A DNA stretch of 64,000 bases, taken from the NCBI RefSeq assembly GCF_014190915.1, contig NZ_JACHVU010000002.1:1-64000 (forward strand). Direction: 5' to 3'. This stretch comes from Mycolicibacterium iranicum (lineage in GTDB: Bacteria; Actinomycetota; Actinomycetes; Mycobacteriales; Mycobacteriaceae). The notes beneath the pieces are model-generated. The model was not told the origin of the DNA. It saw only the letters and a program-made list of their open reading frames with translations, and ran no database searches. A program made the position numbers and the translations under genes. Below are positions 17,201 through 31,653 of the stretch, piece after piece (positions within the stretch are counted from its first letter, which is position 1; every line of letters begins with the position of its first letter).

Positions 17201-17224
17201 CTGACTTTCCAGTAAGAAAGCCAG
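17201..17224. promoter_or_regulatory. Inverted repeat in AT-rich region upstream of pta and the polysaccharide operon
   Basis: CTGACTTTC and GAAAGCCAG form a 9-base inverted repeat with one mismatch and a 6-base spacer. It lies in the 243-base divergent gap 17043-17285, which is clearly richer in A+T (about 17110-17230) than its surroundings and must contain the promoters of both divergent units. Operator or attenuating hairpin; the regulator is unknown. Confidence 0.5.
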
Positions 17225-17285
17225 TAGCTGGTGGCATTGTTTGCTGCGACTGGTAAGGCGGCGGCCGATACGGCAGGCTGTACAG

Positions 17286-19376
17286 GTGGCCGAAGCAACA
17301 GCCGTCTCGGGAACCGCCGTCTACATCGCCTCGCCCGAGGGGGACACCGGAAAGTCGACCATCGCACTCGGTGTTCTGCACCGTCTGTCGGCCACGGCGG
17401 CCCGGGTGGGGGTGTTCCGGCCGATCACGCGGGGCGGGGCCGAGGACAAGGACTACATCCTCGAGCTGCTGTTGGACCACACCACCGCGGGACTGCCGTA
17501 CGACGACTGCGTCGGGGTGACCTATCAGCAACTGCACGACGATCCCGACGCCGCGCTCGGCGAGATCGTGGACCGCTTCCACCGGGTCGCCGACCGGTGC
17601 GACGCGGTGCTCGTGGTCGGCAGTGACTACACCGATGTGGCCGCGCCCAGCGAGCTCTCGGTCAACGCCCGCATCGCGGCGAACCTGGGCGCGCCGGTCG
17701 TGCTGGCCGTCAAGGCCAAAGACCGCACCCCCGAGCAGGTCGCCCAGGTCGTCGAGGTGTGCATGGACGAGATCGCCGCGCAGCACGCCCACACCGCCGC
17801 GGTGGTGGCCAACCGCTGTGATCCGGCGCAGCTCACCGACGTGTGCGACGCCCTGAAGAAGATCGAGCCGCACAGCTATGTCCTGCCCGAGGAACCGTTG
17901 CTGGTCGCGCCCTCGGTCGCCGAGCTGCAGACCGCTGTCGAGGGCACCATGGTGCAGGGCGACGCCGCGCTGCTGCATCGTGAGGTCCTCGACGTGCTGG
18001 TGGCGGGAATGACGGCCGAGCACGTTCTGGAACGGCTCACCGAGGGCGTCGCCGTGGTCACCCCGGGTGACCGATCCGACGTCGTGCTCGCCGTTCTCAG
18101 TGCCCATGCCGCCGAGGGCTTTCCGTCGTTGTCCGGGGTCATCCTCAACGGCGGCCTGACGCTGCACCCGGCGATCGAATCGCTGGTGTCGGGGCTGGGC
18201 CAGCGACTGCCGATCATCGAGACCCGGTTCGGCACGTTCGAGACCGCGAGCCGTGTCGCCGCGACCCGCGGCCGCGTGACGTCGACCTCGCAGCGCAAGA
18301 TCGACACCGCCCTGGCGTTGATGGACCGGCACGTGGACACCGCAGAACTGCTGGCTCACTTGACGATTCCGATCCCGTCGGTCGTCACGCCGCAGATGTT
18401 CACCTACCAGCTGCTCGATCAGGCCCGCTCCGACCGCCGACGCATCGTGCTCCCGGAAGGCGACGACGACCGCATCCTGAAGGCGGCCGGGCGCCTGCTG
18501 CAACGCTCCGTCGCCGACCTCACGATCCTGGGGGACGAGAGTCAGGTGCGCGCGCGTGCCGCCGAGCTCGGCGTCGACCTGTCTGCCGCGGACGTCCTGA
18601 ACCCGCGGACCAGCGAGCTCTGCGACCAGTTCGCCGAGCAGTACGCCGCCCTGCGCAAGCACAAGGGTGTCACCGTCGAGCAGGCCCGCGAGACCATCCA
18701 CGACGTCTCCTATTTCGGCACGATGCTGGTGCACAACGACATGGTCGACGGCATGGTCTCGGGCGCCCGGCACACCACGGCGCACACGGTGCGGCCGGCG
18801 TTCGAGATCATCAAGACCCAGCCCGACGTGTCGACCGTCTCGAGCATCTTCCTGATGTGTCTGGCCCACGAGGTGCTGGCCTACGGTGACTGCGCGATCG
18901 TGCCGGATCCCACGGCCGAGCAGCTGGCCGACATCGCGATCTCGTCGGCCCGGACGGCTGCGCAGTTCGGGATAGACCCGAAGGTCGCGATGCTGTCGTA
19001 CTCGACGGGAACCTCGGGCACCGGCGCCGACGTCGACAAGGTCAGGAAGGCAACCGAATTGGTGAGATCGAGGGAGCCTGACCTGTTGGTCGAAGGGCCC
19101 ATCCAGTACGACGCGGCGGTGGAACCGTCGGTGGCGGCGACGAAGATGCCCGATTCGACGGTCGCGGGAAACGCGACGGTGCTGATCTTCCCGGACCTCA
19201 ACACCGGCAACAACACCTACAAGGCCGTCCAGCGCAGTGCGGGTGCGATCGCGATCGGTCCCGTGCTGCAGGGGCTGAACAAACCGGTCAACGACCTGTC
19301 CCGCGGGGCGCTCGTGGAGGACATCGTCAACACCGTGGCCATCACCGCCATCCAGGCGCAGGGGACGCCGCGATGA
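17286..19376 (+). CDS. pta: Phosphate acetyltransferase
   Basis: Interconverts acetyl-CoA and acetyl phosphate, working with acetate kinase in overflow and acetate use. It is a long-form Pta of about 696 residues from GTG 17286. An N-terminal P-loop/DRTGG-type regulatory region ([16 protein letters not shown], then [10 protein letters not shown] and the VVTPGDRSD block) precedes the catalytic PTA_PTB domain (about 385-690) with [41 protein letters not shown] and [16 protein letters not shown]. An in-frame TTG at 17241 is an alternative start. M. tuberculosis Rv0408 has 690 residues. It overlaps ackA by four bases (ATGA). Confidence 0.97.
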   Translation: MAEATAVSGTAVYIASPEGDTGKSTIALGVLHRLSATAARVGVFRPITRGGAEDKDYILELLLDHTTAGLPYDDCVGVTYQQLHDDPDAALGEIVDRFHRVADRCDAVLVVGSDYTDVAAPSELSVNARIAANLGAPVVLAVKAKDRTPEQVAQVVEVCMDEIAAQHAHTAAVVANRCDPAQLTDVCDALKKIEPHSYVLPEEPLLVAPSVAELQTAVEGTMVQGDAALLHREVLDVLVAGMTAEHVLERLTEGVAVVTPGDRSDVVLAVLSAHAAEGFPSLSGVILNGGLTLHPAIESLVSGLGQRLPIIETRFGTFETASRVAATRGRVTSTSQRKIDTALALMDRHVDTAELLAHLTIPIPSVVTPQMFTYQLLDQARSDRRRIVLPEGDDDRILKAAGRLLQRSVADLTILGDESQVRARAAELGVDLSAADVLNPRTSELCDQFAEQYAALRKHKGVTVEQARETIHDVSYFGTMLVHNDMVDGMVSGARHTTAHTVRPAFEIIKTQPDVSTVSSIFLMCLAHEVLAYGDCAIVPDPTAEQLADIAISSARTAAQFGIDPKVAMLSYSTGTSGTGADVDKVRKATELVRSREPDLLVEGPIQYDAAVEPSVAATKMPDSTVAGNATVLIFPDLNTGNNTYKAVQRSAGAIAIGPVLQGLNKPVNDLSRGALVEDIVNTVAITAIQAQGTPR

Positions 19377-20545
19377 CGCGGACCGTGCTCGTCCTCAACT
19401 CGGGGTCGTCATCGCTGAAATACGCGGTGATCGACCCGGATTCGGGTCTGCTCGTCGCCGACGGGATCGTCGAGCGGATCGGTGACTCGTCCTCGGGCGG
19501 GCAGTCGCCACCCGACCATGCCGCCGCGATGCAGGTCGCCTTCGACTCCCTCGCCGACGACGGCCATCGGCTCGACGACCTCGGATTGGTCGCGGTCGGC
19601 CACCGTGTGGTGCACGGCGGCCCCGACCTGTACCGGCCGACGGTCGTCGACGATGCGACCCTCGAGACGCTGAGGGAACTCGCTCCGCTTGCGCCCCTGC
19701 ACAATCCGCCGGCGATCCTGGGGATCGAGGTGGCCCGTCGGTCCCTCCCGGATCTCCCGCACATCGCGGTGTTCGACACCGCGTTCTTCCACGATCTGCC
19801 ACCCGCCGCGGCGACGTATGCCATCGACGCCGACGTCGCCGAGAAGTGGCACATCCGGCGCTACGGTTTCCACGGCACCTCGCACCAGTACGTCAGCGAG
19901 CAGGCCGCGGCGTTTCTCGACATCCCGCTGGAATCGCTGAGCCAGATCGTGGTGCATCTCGGCAACGGTGCGTCCGTGTCGGCGATCGTGGGCGGCCGTC
20001 CCGTCGAGACGTCCATGGGTCTGACCCCGATGGAGGGACTGGTGATGGGCACCCGCTCCGGCGACGTCGACCCCGGCCTGATCTTCTATCTGTGGCGCGA
20101 GGCGGGCATGTCCGTCGAGGACATCGAGACCATGCTCAACCGGCGCTCAGGGGTGCGCGGTCTGGGCGGGGAGATCGACTTCAGGGAACTGCACCGCCGT
20201 ATCGAATCCGGTGACACGGCAGCTCATCTCGCCTACGAGGTGTACATCCACCGGCTGCGCAAGTACCTGGGCGCCTATCTGGCGGTGCTGGGCTCGGCGG
20301 ACGTCATCACGTTCACCGCCGGCGTCGGCGAGAACGATGCGGCGGTGCGCCGCGACGCACTGTCGGGTCTCGGGGCATTCGGGATCGAGCTCGACGAGCA
20401 CCTCAACGCGAGCCCGGCCAGGACGGCCAGGCGGATCTCCCCGGACGGAGCGCCGACGACGGTTCTAGTGATACCCACCGACGAGGAGCTTGCGATTGCT
20501 CGGGCGTGTGCGGGAGTACTTGGCGGAGGGCTCGGCGACGGGTAG
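19373..20545 (+). CDS. ackA: Acetate kinase
   Basis: Phosphorylates acetate with ATP to acetyl phosphate, the partner step of Pta. Length is 390 residues, usual for the family. The N-terminal [17 protein letters not shown] motif, [59 protein letters not shown] and [15 protein letters not shown] are all intact. The ATGA junction with pta couples translation. The 3' end, though ordinary for the family ([13 protein letters not shown]), is overlapped over 81 bases by the convergent STAS gene, which is unusual for two real genes. Confidence 0.98.
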   Translation: MTRTVLVLNSGSSSLKYAVIDPDSGLLVADGIVERIGDSSSGGQSPPDHAAAMQVAFDSLADDGHRLDDLGLVAVGHRVVHGGPDLYRPTVVDDATLETLRELAPLAPLHNPPAILGIEVARRSLPDLPHIAVFDTAFFHDLPPAAATYAIDADVAEKWHIRRYGFHGTSHQYVSEQAAAFLDIPLESLSQIVVHLGNGASVSAIVGGRPVETSMGLTPMEGLVMGTRSGDVDPGLIFYLWREAGMSVEDIETMLNRRSGVRGLGGEIDFRELHRRIESGDTAAHLAYEVYIHRLRKYLGAYLAVLGSADVITFTAGVGENDAAVRRDALSGLGAFGIELDEHLNASPARTARRISPDGAPTTVLVIPTDEELAIARACAGVLGGGLGDG

Positions 20546-20923
20546 TTCGCGCTTCGGGTCGCAGATCCGCAGCAGCCGGCGGACGTGCGGGCCGGCCAGC
20601 AGCGACCAGCGCACGCCGCGGCGGGCGCACACGACGTTGATGTTGGACAGCGCGGCAAATCCCGAGGCCCCGAAGAACTCGACCGTCTGCAGGTCGAGGA
20701 TCAGTTTGCGCGAGCAGCCGAGGCGCTTCTCGACGTAGCCGGCCAGCGCCATGGCGTTGGTGGCGTCGATCTCGCCGTGGATGGTCACCAGCACGGTGAT
20801 CGGCGGCAGGTCGCACGCCGAGAAGGTCGCGCGGTGATGTTCTTCCCGCAACTCGAACGACGTCGGGTCCGGGCGGAACACCCGCTGCGTGGCGGATGCC
20901 GGGGGTGGTTCGACTATTGACAT
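20465..20923 (-). CDS. STAS-domain protein (anti-sigma-factor antagonist type)
   Basis: Protein of 152 residues containing one STAS domain (about 35-120): [25 protein letters not shown] and the loop [19 protein letters not shown]. The Ser in FGASG occupies the position that is phosphorylated in SpoIIAA-type antagonists, so it probably takes part in a partner-switching circuit with an anti-sigma kinase encoded elsewhere. ATG 20923 was chosen for its ribosome binding site (GAGGGGAG, 5 bases away). The last 27 codons run antisense into ackA and give a basic tail without a family match. There is no adjacent kinase or sigma factor. Confidence 0.85.
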   Translation of the reverse strand: MSIVEPPPASATQRVFRPDPTSFELREEHHRATFSACDLPPITVLVTIHGEIDATNAMALAGYVEKRLGCSRKLILDLQTVEFFGASGFAALSNINVVCARRGVRWSLLAGPHVRRLLRICDPKRELPVAEPSAKYSRTRPSNRKLLVGGYH

Positions 20924-21041
20924 GTGGACTCCCCTCAAACGAAAAGGTGATTCGTTCTGTGGGTGAAGTCAGGGGATCGGGCCCTGCATGCTCAAAGCTG
21001 CGCCGATGACGTCACCGTATGTGGTGGAGTCACAGTACTAC

Positions 21042-21078
21042 GGAATTCGTCGGTTGACCATATTCGCCCACGAATTCC
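21042..21078. promoter_or_regulatory. Perfect 9-base inverted repeat in pknG/STAS intergenic region
   Basis: GGAATTCGT (21042-21050) and ACGAATTCC (21070-21078) are exact inverted copies with a 19-base spacer. The 277-base stretch 20924-21200 lies between the end of pknG and the start of the STAS gene and contains no convincing gene. The element is upstream of the STAS gene, so an operator with dimers on adjacent turns, or a hairpin ending the pknG transcript, is possible. Confidence 0.5.
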
Positions 21079-21200
21079 ATGTTTGTACGTTCACCTGCAG
21101 TTTTCGACGTATGTCAACTATGCGGACCCGGGGTCGTCGAGCGTCTGCGTCAATTACGCGACGGCCAGCAACGGAATCAGTGGTTGCTGACTCCGCGCGG

Positions 21201-25773
<4,573 letters not shown>

Positions 25774-25839
25774 GTTTGCGCGGACCTCATCTTGGTCTCG
25801 GTCTCTCCGGCGGTCGTTGTCGAAACACGGGCTAGTCAG

Positions 25840-25858
25840 ATTCTATGAGGGAATTCTA
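25840..25858 (-). promoter_or_regulatory. glnX-glnH-pknG promoter region
   Basis: On the minus strand TAGAAT occurs twice, at 25840-25845 and 25853-25858, 13 bases apart. Either could act as the -10 box for glnX, leaving an untranslated leader of about 60-70 bases. No convincing -35 is seen. The repeat may also bind a regulator. Confidence 0.45.
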
Positions 25859-25915
25859 AGAGGAACCCGTGCGACGCGTGCGGAATCAGGTGCCCCGAAT
25901 TCGTGACCTGTTCCC

Positions 25916-25921
25916 TAAGCT
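25916..25921 (+). promoter_or_regulatory. Leaderless -10 box of mutT3
   Basis: TAAGCT ends 7 bases before GTG 25929, the spacing seen in leaderless mycobacterial transcripts. It supports that GTG over the earlier in-frame GTG at 25869. Confidence 0.55.
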
Positions 25922-25928
25922 GAATCTC

Positions 25929-26420
25929 GTGCGCGGGGACGGTGACGGCTGGGTGGTGTCGGCCAGCGGCGCGGCGTACTGGGGCAGGCACGGCGCGGCC
26001 GGGCTGCTCCTGCGCGCGCCCGGCCCGAACGGGGCTGCGGCGGTGCTGCTGCAGCACCGCGCCCCGTGGAGCCACCAGGGCGGAACCTGGGGTCTGCCCG
26101 GAGGGGCCCGCGACAGCCACGAGACCCCCGAACAGGCGGCCGTGCGCGAAGCTCACGAGGAAGCCGGACTGCCCGCCGATCAGCTGGTCGTGCGCACCAC
26201 GGTGGTCACCGCCGAGGTGTCGGGGTGGACGTACACGACCGTCATCGCCGACGCCGAGGTGCAGCTCGCCACGGTGCCGAACCGGGAGAGCGCCGAGCTG
26301 AGGTGGGTCGCCGAGGACGAGGTCGCCGATCTCCCGTTGCACCCGGGTTTCGCCGCGAGCTGGGACCGGTTGCGCGAGGTGACCGCTTCGATGCCGCTGC
26401 GGATCAACCCGCAGAGCTGA
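25929..26420 (+). CDS. mutT3: NUDIX hydrolase MutT3
   Basis: Hydrolyses damaged or unwanted nucleoside triphosphates or related diphosphates. The Nudix box [24 protein letters not shown] is complete except that it is quoted here only for position: it starts near residue 57 of the chosen product, with Glu residues REAHEE as metal ligands. From GTG 25929 the protein has 163 residues and begins [11 protein letters not shown], which is where similarity to the M. tuberculosis protein begins as I recall it. GTG 25869 would add 20 residues. It is divergent from glnX and overlaps the convergent thiE by 17 bases. Confidence 0.88.
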   Translation: MRGDGDGWVVSASGAAYWGRHGAAGLLLRAPGPNGAAAVLLQHRAPWSHQGGTWGLPGGARDSHETPEQAAVREAHEEAGLPADQLVVRTTVVTAEVSGWTYTTVIADAEVQLATVPNRESAELRWVAEDEVADLPLHPGFAASWDRLREVTASMPLRINPQS

Positions 26421-27069
26421 GCAGCGCGACCAGTTCCCGGGCCGCCGCCCGCGGGTCGTCGGCCGCCGTGATCGCCCGCACCACCACCACCCGCCGCGCC
26501 CCGGCCGCCAGCACCTCGGGAAGTCGTGCGGCGTCGATCCCGCCGATCGCGAACCAGGGCTTGTCCGTGCCCCGTGCCGCCGCGGCGCGCACGAGGTCGA
26601 GCCCGGGCGCCGGACGGCCGGGCTTGGTGGGGGTGGGCCAGCACGGGCCCACGCAGAAGTAGTCGACGTCCTCGGCCGCAGCGGCCCGCACCTGCTCGAG
26701 GTCGTGGGTGGAGCGGCCGATCAGTGTGTCGGCGACGATCTGCCGGGCCACCGGCAACGGCAGATCGTCCTGGCCCAGGTGCAGCACGTCGGCCCGGGAC
26801 GCCAGCGCGACGTCGGCGCGGTCGTTGGCCGCCATCAGCGCACCGTGGCGGTGCGCGGCATCAGCCAGGATCTCCAGCGCCGCGATCTCCTCGCGCGCCT
26901 CCAGGGGGCCCCACTGCTTCTCGCCGGGCGACCCCTTGTCGCGCAGCTGGATGATGTCGACACCGCCGGCCAGCGCGGCCTCGGCGAACTCGGCGAGGTC
27001 ACCGCGCTCGCGGCGGGCGTCGGTGCACAGATACAGGCGGGCATCCTGCAGTTCGGGGGATTCGGGCAC
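26404..27069 (-). CDS. thiE: Thiamine-phosphate synthase
   Basis: Joins HMP pyrophosphate and thiazole phosphate to thiamine phosphate, the last common step. The 221 residues fit M. tuberculosis ThiE (222). Motifs: LYLCTDAR at the start of the barrel, [48 protein letters not shown] and AIGGID. The start is GTG 27069 with a leaderless TACGGT box 6 bases upstream, so the mRNA has no room for a TPP riboswitch, in contrast to the divergent thiO operon. It overlaps the end of mutT3. Confidence 0.97.
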   Translation of the reverse strand: MPESPELQDARLYLCTDARRERGDLAEFAEAALAGGVDIIQLRDKGSPGEKQWGPLEAREEIAALEILADAAHRHGALMAANDRADVALASRADVLHLGQDDLPLPVARQIVADTLIGRSTHDLEQVRAAAAEDVDYFCVGPCWPTPTKPGRPAPGLDLVRAAAARGTDKPWFAIGGIDAARLPEVLAAGARRVVVVRAITAADDPRAAARELVALLSSAG

Positions 27070-27075
27070 AGCCGA

Positions 27076-27081
27076 ACCGTA
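27076..27081 (-). promoter_or_regulatory. Leaderless -10 box of thiE
   Basis: TACGGT on the minus strand, 6 bases before GTG 27069. It lies 14 bases from the thiO-side -10 box on the other strand. Confidence 0.6.
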
Positions 27082-27095
27082 GCCGGGGTGCCACG

Positions 27096-27101
27096 TACCC
27101 T
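27096..27101 (+). promoter_or_regulatory. -10 box of the thiO operon
   Basis: TACCCT, placed so that transcription would begin about 27108, directly in front of the TPP aptamer. The -35 region is not clear. Confidence 0.5.
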
Positions 27102-27111
27102 GGTAGGCGAC

Positions 27112-27199
27112 CACACGGGAGTCCCGGGTACCGGGACTGAGAGTGAGCCGGCCGGCTCTGACCGTCACACCTGATCCGGATCATGCCGGCGAAGGGAGC
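27112..27199 (+). ncRNA. TPP (THI-box) riboswitch upstream of thiO
   Basis: The conserved thiamine-pyrophosphate aptamer pieces are present in order: CGGGAGTCCC at the 5' side, ACTGAGAG, then CACACCTGATCCGGATCATG and CCGGCGAAGGGAG at the 3' side. The final AGGGAG is also the best ribosome binding site for thiO (7 bases before GTG 27206). Ligand binding should therefore hide the site and block translation of thiO-thiS-thiG. Confidence 0.95.
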
Positions 27200-27205
27200 A
27201 GCCCA

Positions 27206-28245
27206 GTGCCAGCCCAGACGCAGCGGTCGCTCGCCGTGATCGGCGGCGGCGTCATCGGGCTGTCCGTGGCGAGGCGCGCCGCCCAGGACGGTTGGGCCGT
27301 GCGGGTGCACCGGACCACCGCGCCGGGCGCCTCCTGGGTGGCCGGCGGCATGCTGGCGCCCCACAGCGAAGGCTGGCCGGGCGAGGAGGAGCTGCTCAGG
27401 ATCGGGCTGGACTCGCTGCAGCTGTGGCACGAGACGTTCCTCGACGGGCTGCCCCCCGAGGTCGTCACCGCGCGCGAATCCCTCGTGGTGGCCGTCGACC
27501 AGGCCGATGCCAGCGATCTGAAGACCGTCGGCGCCTGGCTGTCCGCGCAGGGGCACCCCGTCAGTTTGACCACGTCGGCACGCGACATCGAACCTCTTCT
27601 GGCGCAAGGCATCCGACACGGATTCGTGGCCGAGACCGAGCTGGCCGTCGACAACCGGGCGGTCGTCGACGCGCTCGCGGCGCAGTGCGAACGTCTCGGC
27701 GTCGGGTGGGCGCCACCGGCCGGATCGCTGGACGAGGTCGCCGACACCGACACCGTGGTGCTCGCCAACGGCATCGACGCCCCCGCGCTGTGGCCCGGCC
27801 TGCCGGTGCGTCCGGTGAAGGGCGAGGTGCTGCGGCTGCGGTGGCGCCGCGGCTGCCTGCCCGTGCCGCAGCGGGTGGTGCGCGCGCGGGTGCGGGGACG
27901 GCAGGTGTACATCGTGCCGCGCACCGACGGGGTGGTCGTGGGCGCCACACAGTATGAGCACGGCCGCGACACCGCGCCGACCGTGAGCGGGGTGCGCGAC
28001 CTGCTCGACGACGCCTGCGCGGTGATCCCTGCCCTCGGCGAGTACGAGTTCGCCGAGGCCGCGGCGGGTCTGCGACCGATGACGCCGGACAACCTGCCGC
28101 TCGTCGGGCGCCTCGACGAGCGCACACTGGTCGCCGTGGGGCACGGCCGGTCCGGATTCCTGTTGGCGCCGTGGACGGCGGAGACGATCGCCGCCGAGCT
28201 GGAGGGAACACGAGCGATGGAGGTCAGCCCGATGGAGGTCGGCCG

Positions 28246-28249
<4 letters not shown>
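27206..28249 (+). CDS. thiO: Glycine oxidase ThiO
   Basis: FAD-dependent oxidase giving the dehydroglycine used to build the thiazole of thiamine. It has 347 residues. The N-terminal dinucleotide motif is VIGGGVIGLSVARRAA, followed by ASWVAGGMLAPHSEGW, the PVKGEVLRLR block, YIVPRTDGVVVGATQ, and the C-terminal GLRPMTPDNLPLVG and GHGRSGFLLAP. GTG 27206 is fixed by the riboswitch-borne ribosome binding site. It overlaps thiS by GTGA. Control is by the TPP riboswitch. Confidence 0.97.
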
Positions 28250-29203
<954 letters not shown>

Positions 29204-29207
29204 CGCG

Positions 29208-29969
29208 ATGAAACGCTTTGTGGCGCTCGGCAGTTCGATGGCTGCCGGCCCGGGTATCGCGCCGCGGGCGCCGGGTTCGCCGCGCGCGGCGGGCAGGTCG
29301 GCTCGCAACTACCCACACCTGGTCGCCGAGGCGCTCGGACTCGACCTGGTCGACGTCACCTACTCCGGTGCGACGACCACCCATGTCCTCACCGAATCCC
29401 AGCACGGCGCCCCGCCACAGGTCGAGGCACTCGACGGCACCGAGGCGCTCGTGACGATCACGATCGGCGGCAACGACGCCGGGTACGTGCCGATGCTGTT
29501 CGCCGCAGGACTGCCCCGGTTCGTGCGCGCGGTGCCGTTCCTCGGCGGGCGGGTGCGCGATCTGCTCGATCCGTCAGCCCGGTACACGGCGCTGGCCGAG
29601 GTCGGCAGTGCGCTGGTCGACGTCGGTCGCGAGGTCCGCCGTCGCGCGCCGCACGCCAGCGTGTTGTTCGTGGACTACCTGACACTGCTGCCCGCGGCGG
29701 GCGCCGCCCCACCGCTGGGTGCGGCCGACCTGACGCTGGGCCGACACGTCGCCAGCACGCTCGCGCAGTTGACCGCCGACGCGGCGCAGGTCACCGGCTG
29801 CGGCCTGGTGCGGGCCGCGGAGGCCAGCCGCGAGCATCACGCGTGGTCGGCGCGGCCGTGGACCACCCGCTTCGGGCTGCCGGTCCCGGGCCGTCCGGCA
29901 CCGCTGCACCCCAACGCCGAGGGTATGCGGGCGGTGGCCGATCTGGTGATGGCCGAGGCCCCGGTGTGA
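29208..29969 (+). CDS. SGNH/GDSL-type hydrolase
   Basis: Hydrolase of 253 residues. Block I is FVALGSSMAAGPG with the nucleophile Ser, block III is TITIGGNDAGY with Gly and Asn of the oxyanion hole, and the C-terminal PLHPNAEGM supplies the catalytic His. It has no signal peptide, so it is presumably cytoplasmic. The substrate is likely an ester and is not identifiable. It follows thiG by 4 bases and overlaps the ABC ATPase gene (GTGA), placing it in the TPP-riboswitch transcript unless an internal promoter exists. Confidence 0.85.
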   Translation: MKRFVALGSSMAAGPGIAPRAPGSPRAAGRSARNYPHLVAEALGLDLVDVTYSGATTTHVLTESQHGAPPQVEALDGTEALVTITIGGNDAGYVPMLFAAGLPRFVRAVPFLGGRVRDLLDPSARYTALAEVGSALVDVGREVRRRAPHASVLFVDYLTLLPAAGAAPPLGAADLTLGRHVASTLAQLTADAAQVTGCGLVRAAEASREHHAWSARPWTTRFGLPVPGRPAPLHPNAEGMRAVADLVMAEAPV

Positions 29970-30871
29970 TCGAACTGCGTTCGCTGACAAAGAATTACGG
30001 TAAGACCCGGGCCGTCGACGGGCTCACCGCCACCATCGAGCCCGGGGTGGTGACCGGGTTCCTGGGCCCCAACGGGGCAGGCAAGACCACCACCATGCGG
30101 ATGATCCTGGGACTGGACCGTCCGACGTCGGGAACCGCCACGATCGACGGCAAGGCCTACCGCCGACTGAGCGAACCGCTGCGCACGGTCGGCGCCCTGC
30201 TGGACGCCCGGCAGGTCCACCCGAACCGCACCGTGCGCAGCCACCTGCGCTGGATCGCGGCCACCAACCGACTCGACGAACGGCGGGTGGACGATGTCCT
30301 CGACATGGTCGGCCTGACGGGCGTGGCCGCGTCCCGCGCCGGCACGCTGTCGCTCGGAATGAGCCAGCGCCTCGGGATCGCCGGGGCGCTGATCGGCGAC
30401 CCACCGGTACTTCTGTTCGACGAACCTGTCAACGGCCTCGACCCCGAGGGCATCCATTGGGTCCGCACACTGATGCGCACCCTGGCCGGGGAGGGGCGCA
30501 CGGTGCTGGTGTCCAGCCACCTGCTGTCCGAGATGGCCAATACCGCAGACCGTCTCGTGGTCATCGGCAAGGGCCGGCTGATCGCGTCGACCACGGTGAG
30601 CGAGTTCGTCGGGCGCTCCGGCGGCGCCGTCGTGCGGGTGCGCAGCCCGCGGCTGACAGATCTGGCGGCGGCGTTGGCCGCGGCCGGGATGGCCGCCGAG
30701 CAGGACGGGGCGGCACTGCACGTGCGGGACTCCACGACCGAGGCGGTCGGGGACCTCGCCGCCCGTCAGGGAATCCCGTTGCACGAGCTCAGCTCTGCCC
30801 AGGCGTCCCTCGAGCAGGCCTACCTCGCGTCCACCGACGACGCCACACAATTCCGCGGGCGGTCCCGATGA
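29966..30871 (+). CDS. ABC-2-type exporter ATP-binding protein
   Basis: ATPase of 301 residues energising the adjacent permease. It contains Walker A GPNGAGKTT, the Q-loop region VGALLDARQVHPN, the signature LSLGMSQRLGIAG, Walker B VLLFDEPVNGLDPEG and the switch SSHLLSEM. A C-terminal extension of about 90 residues ends QASLEQAYL, typical of drug or lantibiotic exporters of the DrrA/BcrA group. The start is GTG 29966 (GTGA overlap). Substrate unknown; the link to thiamine genes is positional only. Confidence 0.92.
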   Translation: MIELRSLTKNYGKTRAVDGLTATIEPGVVTGFLGPNGAGKTTTMRMILGLDRPTSGTATIDGKAYRRLSEPLRTVGALLDARQVHPNRTVRSHLRWIAATNRLDERRVDDVLDMVGLTGVAASRAGTLSLGMSQRLGIAGALIGDPPVLLFDEPVNGLDPEGIHWVRTLMRTLAGEGRTVLVSSHLLSEMANTADRLVVIGKGRLIASTTVSEFVGRSGGAVVRVRSPRLTDLAAALAAAGMAAEQDGAALHVRDSTTEAVGDLAARQGIPLHELSSAQASLEQAYLASTDDATQFRGRSR

Positions 30872-31623
30872 CAGCCGTGGGGGCTGCGCTCAACGCCGAG
30901 CGCATCAAGCTGACGACGCTGCGCTCACCGCTGTGGGCGGCCACGGCCGCGGTGCTGCTGGCCGTGGGGCTGGCCGCGCTGCAGGCCTCGGTGGCTTACG
31001 ACAGCGACCGCCTGAGCGTCGCGGCGGCCTCGCTGGGCGTGGCGGTCTTCGGAATCCCCGTGCTGATGATCGTCGCCGCGATGACCGTGACGGGGGAGTA
31101 CCGCACCGGCCTGATAGGCACCACCTTCATGGCGATGCCGAACCGGATTCTGGTGATCGGCGCCAAAGCCGTTGTCGCCGCTCTGTTCTCGGCGGCCGCC
31201 GCGGTGGTGATGGTGTTCCTCTCGGTCATGGTGGTGCGTCTGGTGGCAGTGCCCGGCGTCGGCGACGGCCTCACGGTCGCCGCGACCGTGCGCTTCGCGG
31301 GCGCGACCGCGCTGTACGCGGTCCTGGCCGCCGTGCTCGGCGTGGGGGTGGCGACCCTGCTGCGGCACACCGCGGGCGCGGTGACCGTCCTGCTGCTGTG
31401 GCCCCTGCTGGTCGAACCGCTGCTGGGGAATCTGCCCGGGCGCGGCTGGCAGATCGGCCCCTATCTGCCGTTCGCCAACATCTTCCGGTTCCTCGAGGTG
31501 CAGTGGTTGTTCCCCGACTACACGATGAGCTGGGGTCCGCTCGGTTCCCTCGGCTACTTCGCGGTGATCGTCGCGATCGTGTTCGTCGCCGCGCTGGTGG
31601 CGGTCGACCGGCGTGACGCCTGA
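30868..31623 (+). CDS. ABC-2-type exporter permease
   Basis: Membrane subunit of 251 residues with six predicted helices. It begins with the ERIKLTTLRSPLW motif common to the BcrB/NosY-like permeases paired with such ATPases, and has the conserved TGEYRTGLI element after the second helix. The start ATG 30868 overlaps the ATPase gene (ATGA). Together they form an exporter or a repair-type ABC transporter. Confidence 0.9.
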   Translation: MTAVGAALNAERIKLTTLRSPLWAATAAVLLAVGLAALQASVAYDSDRLSVAAASLGVAVFGIPVLMIVAAMTVTGEYRTGLIGTTFMAMPNRILVIGAKAVVAALFSAAAAVVMVFLSVMVVRLVAVPGVGDGLTVAATVRFAGATALYAVLAAVLGVGVATLLRHTAGAVTVLLLWPLLVEPLLGNLPGRGWQIGPYLPFANIFRFLEVQWLFPDYTMSWGPLGSLGYFAVIVAIVFVAALVAVDRRDA

Positions 31624-31640
31624 GATGTGGGGCCACCACC

Positions 31641-31646
31641 TATCAT
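31641..31646 (+). promoter_or_regulatory. Leaderless -10 box of the alpha/beta hydrolase gene
   Basis: TATCAT, 7 bases before GTG 31654. It gives the hydrolase its own promoter, separating it from the ABC genes. Confidence 0.65.
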
Positions 31647-31653
31647 CACGGGG

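Noticed and set aside
17241..17285. TTG 17241 as pta start
   Set aside because: Would add an Arg-rich 15 residues not expected in Pta; GTG 17286 gives a length close to the family. Kept only as an alternative.
17118..18869. 583-codon open frame antisense to pta
   Set aside because: It mirrors pta codon structure, has no domain resemblance, and pta is unmistakable. Long antisense frames are expected in GC-rich DNA.
25869..25928. GTG 25869 as mutT3 start
   Set aside because: The extra residues are not part of the Nudix domain, and GTG 25929 has a well-placed leaderless -10 box.
29966..31623. Thiamine or HMP ABC importer
   Set aside because: The ATPase has the exporter-type C-terminal extension, there is no substrate-binding protein, and the permease is BcrB/NosY-like.
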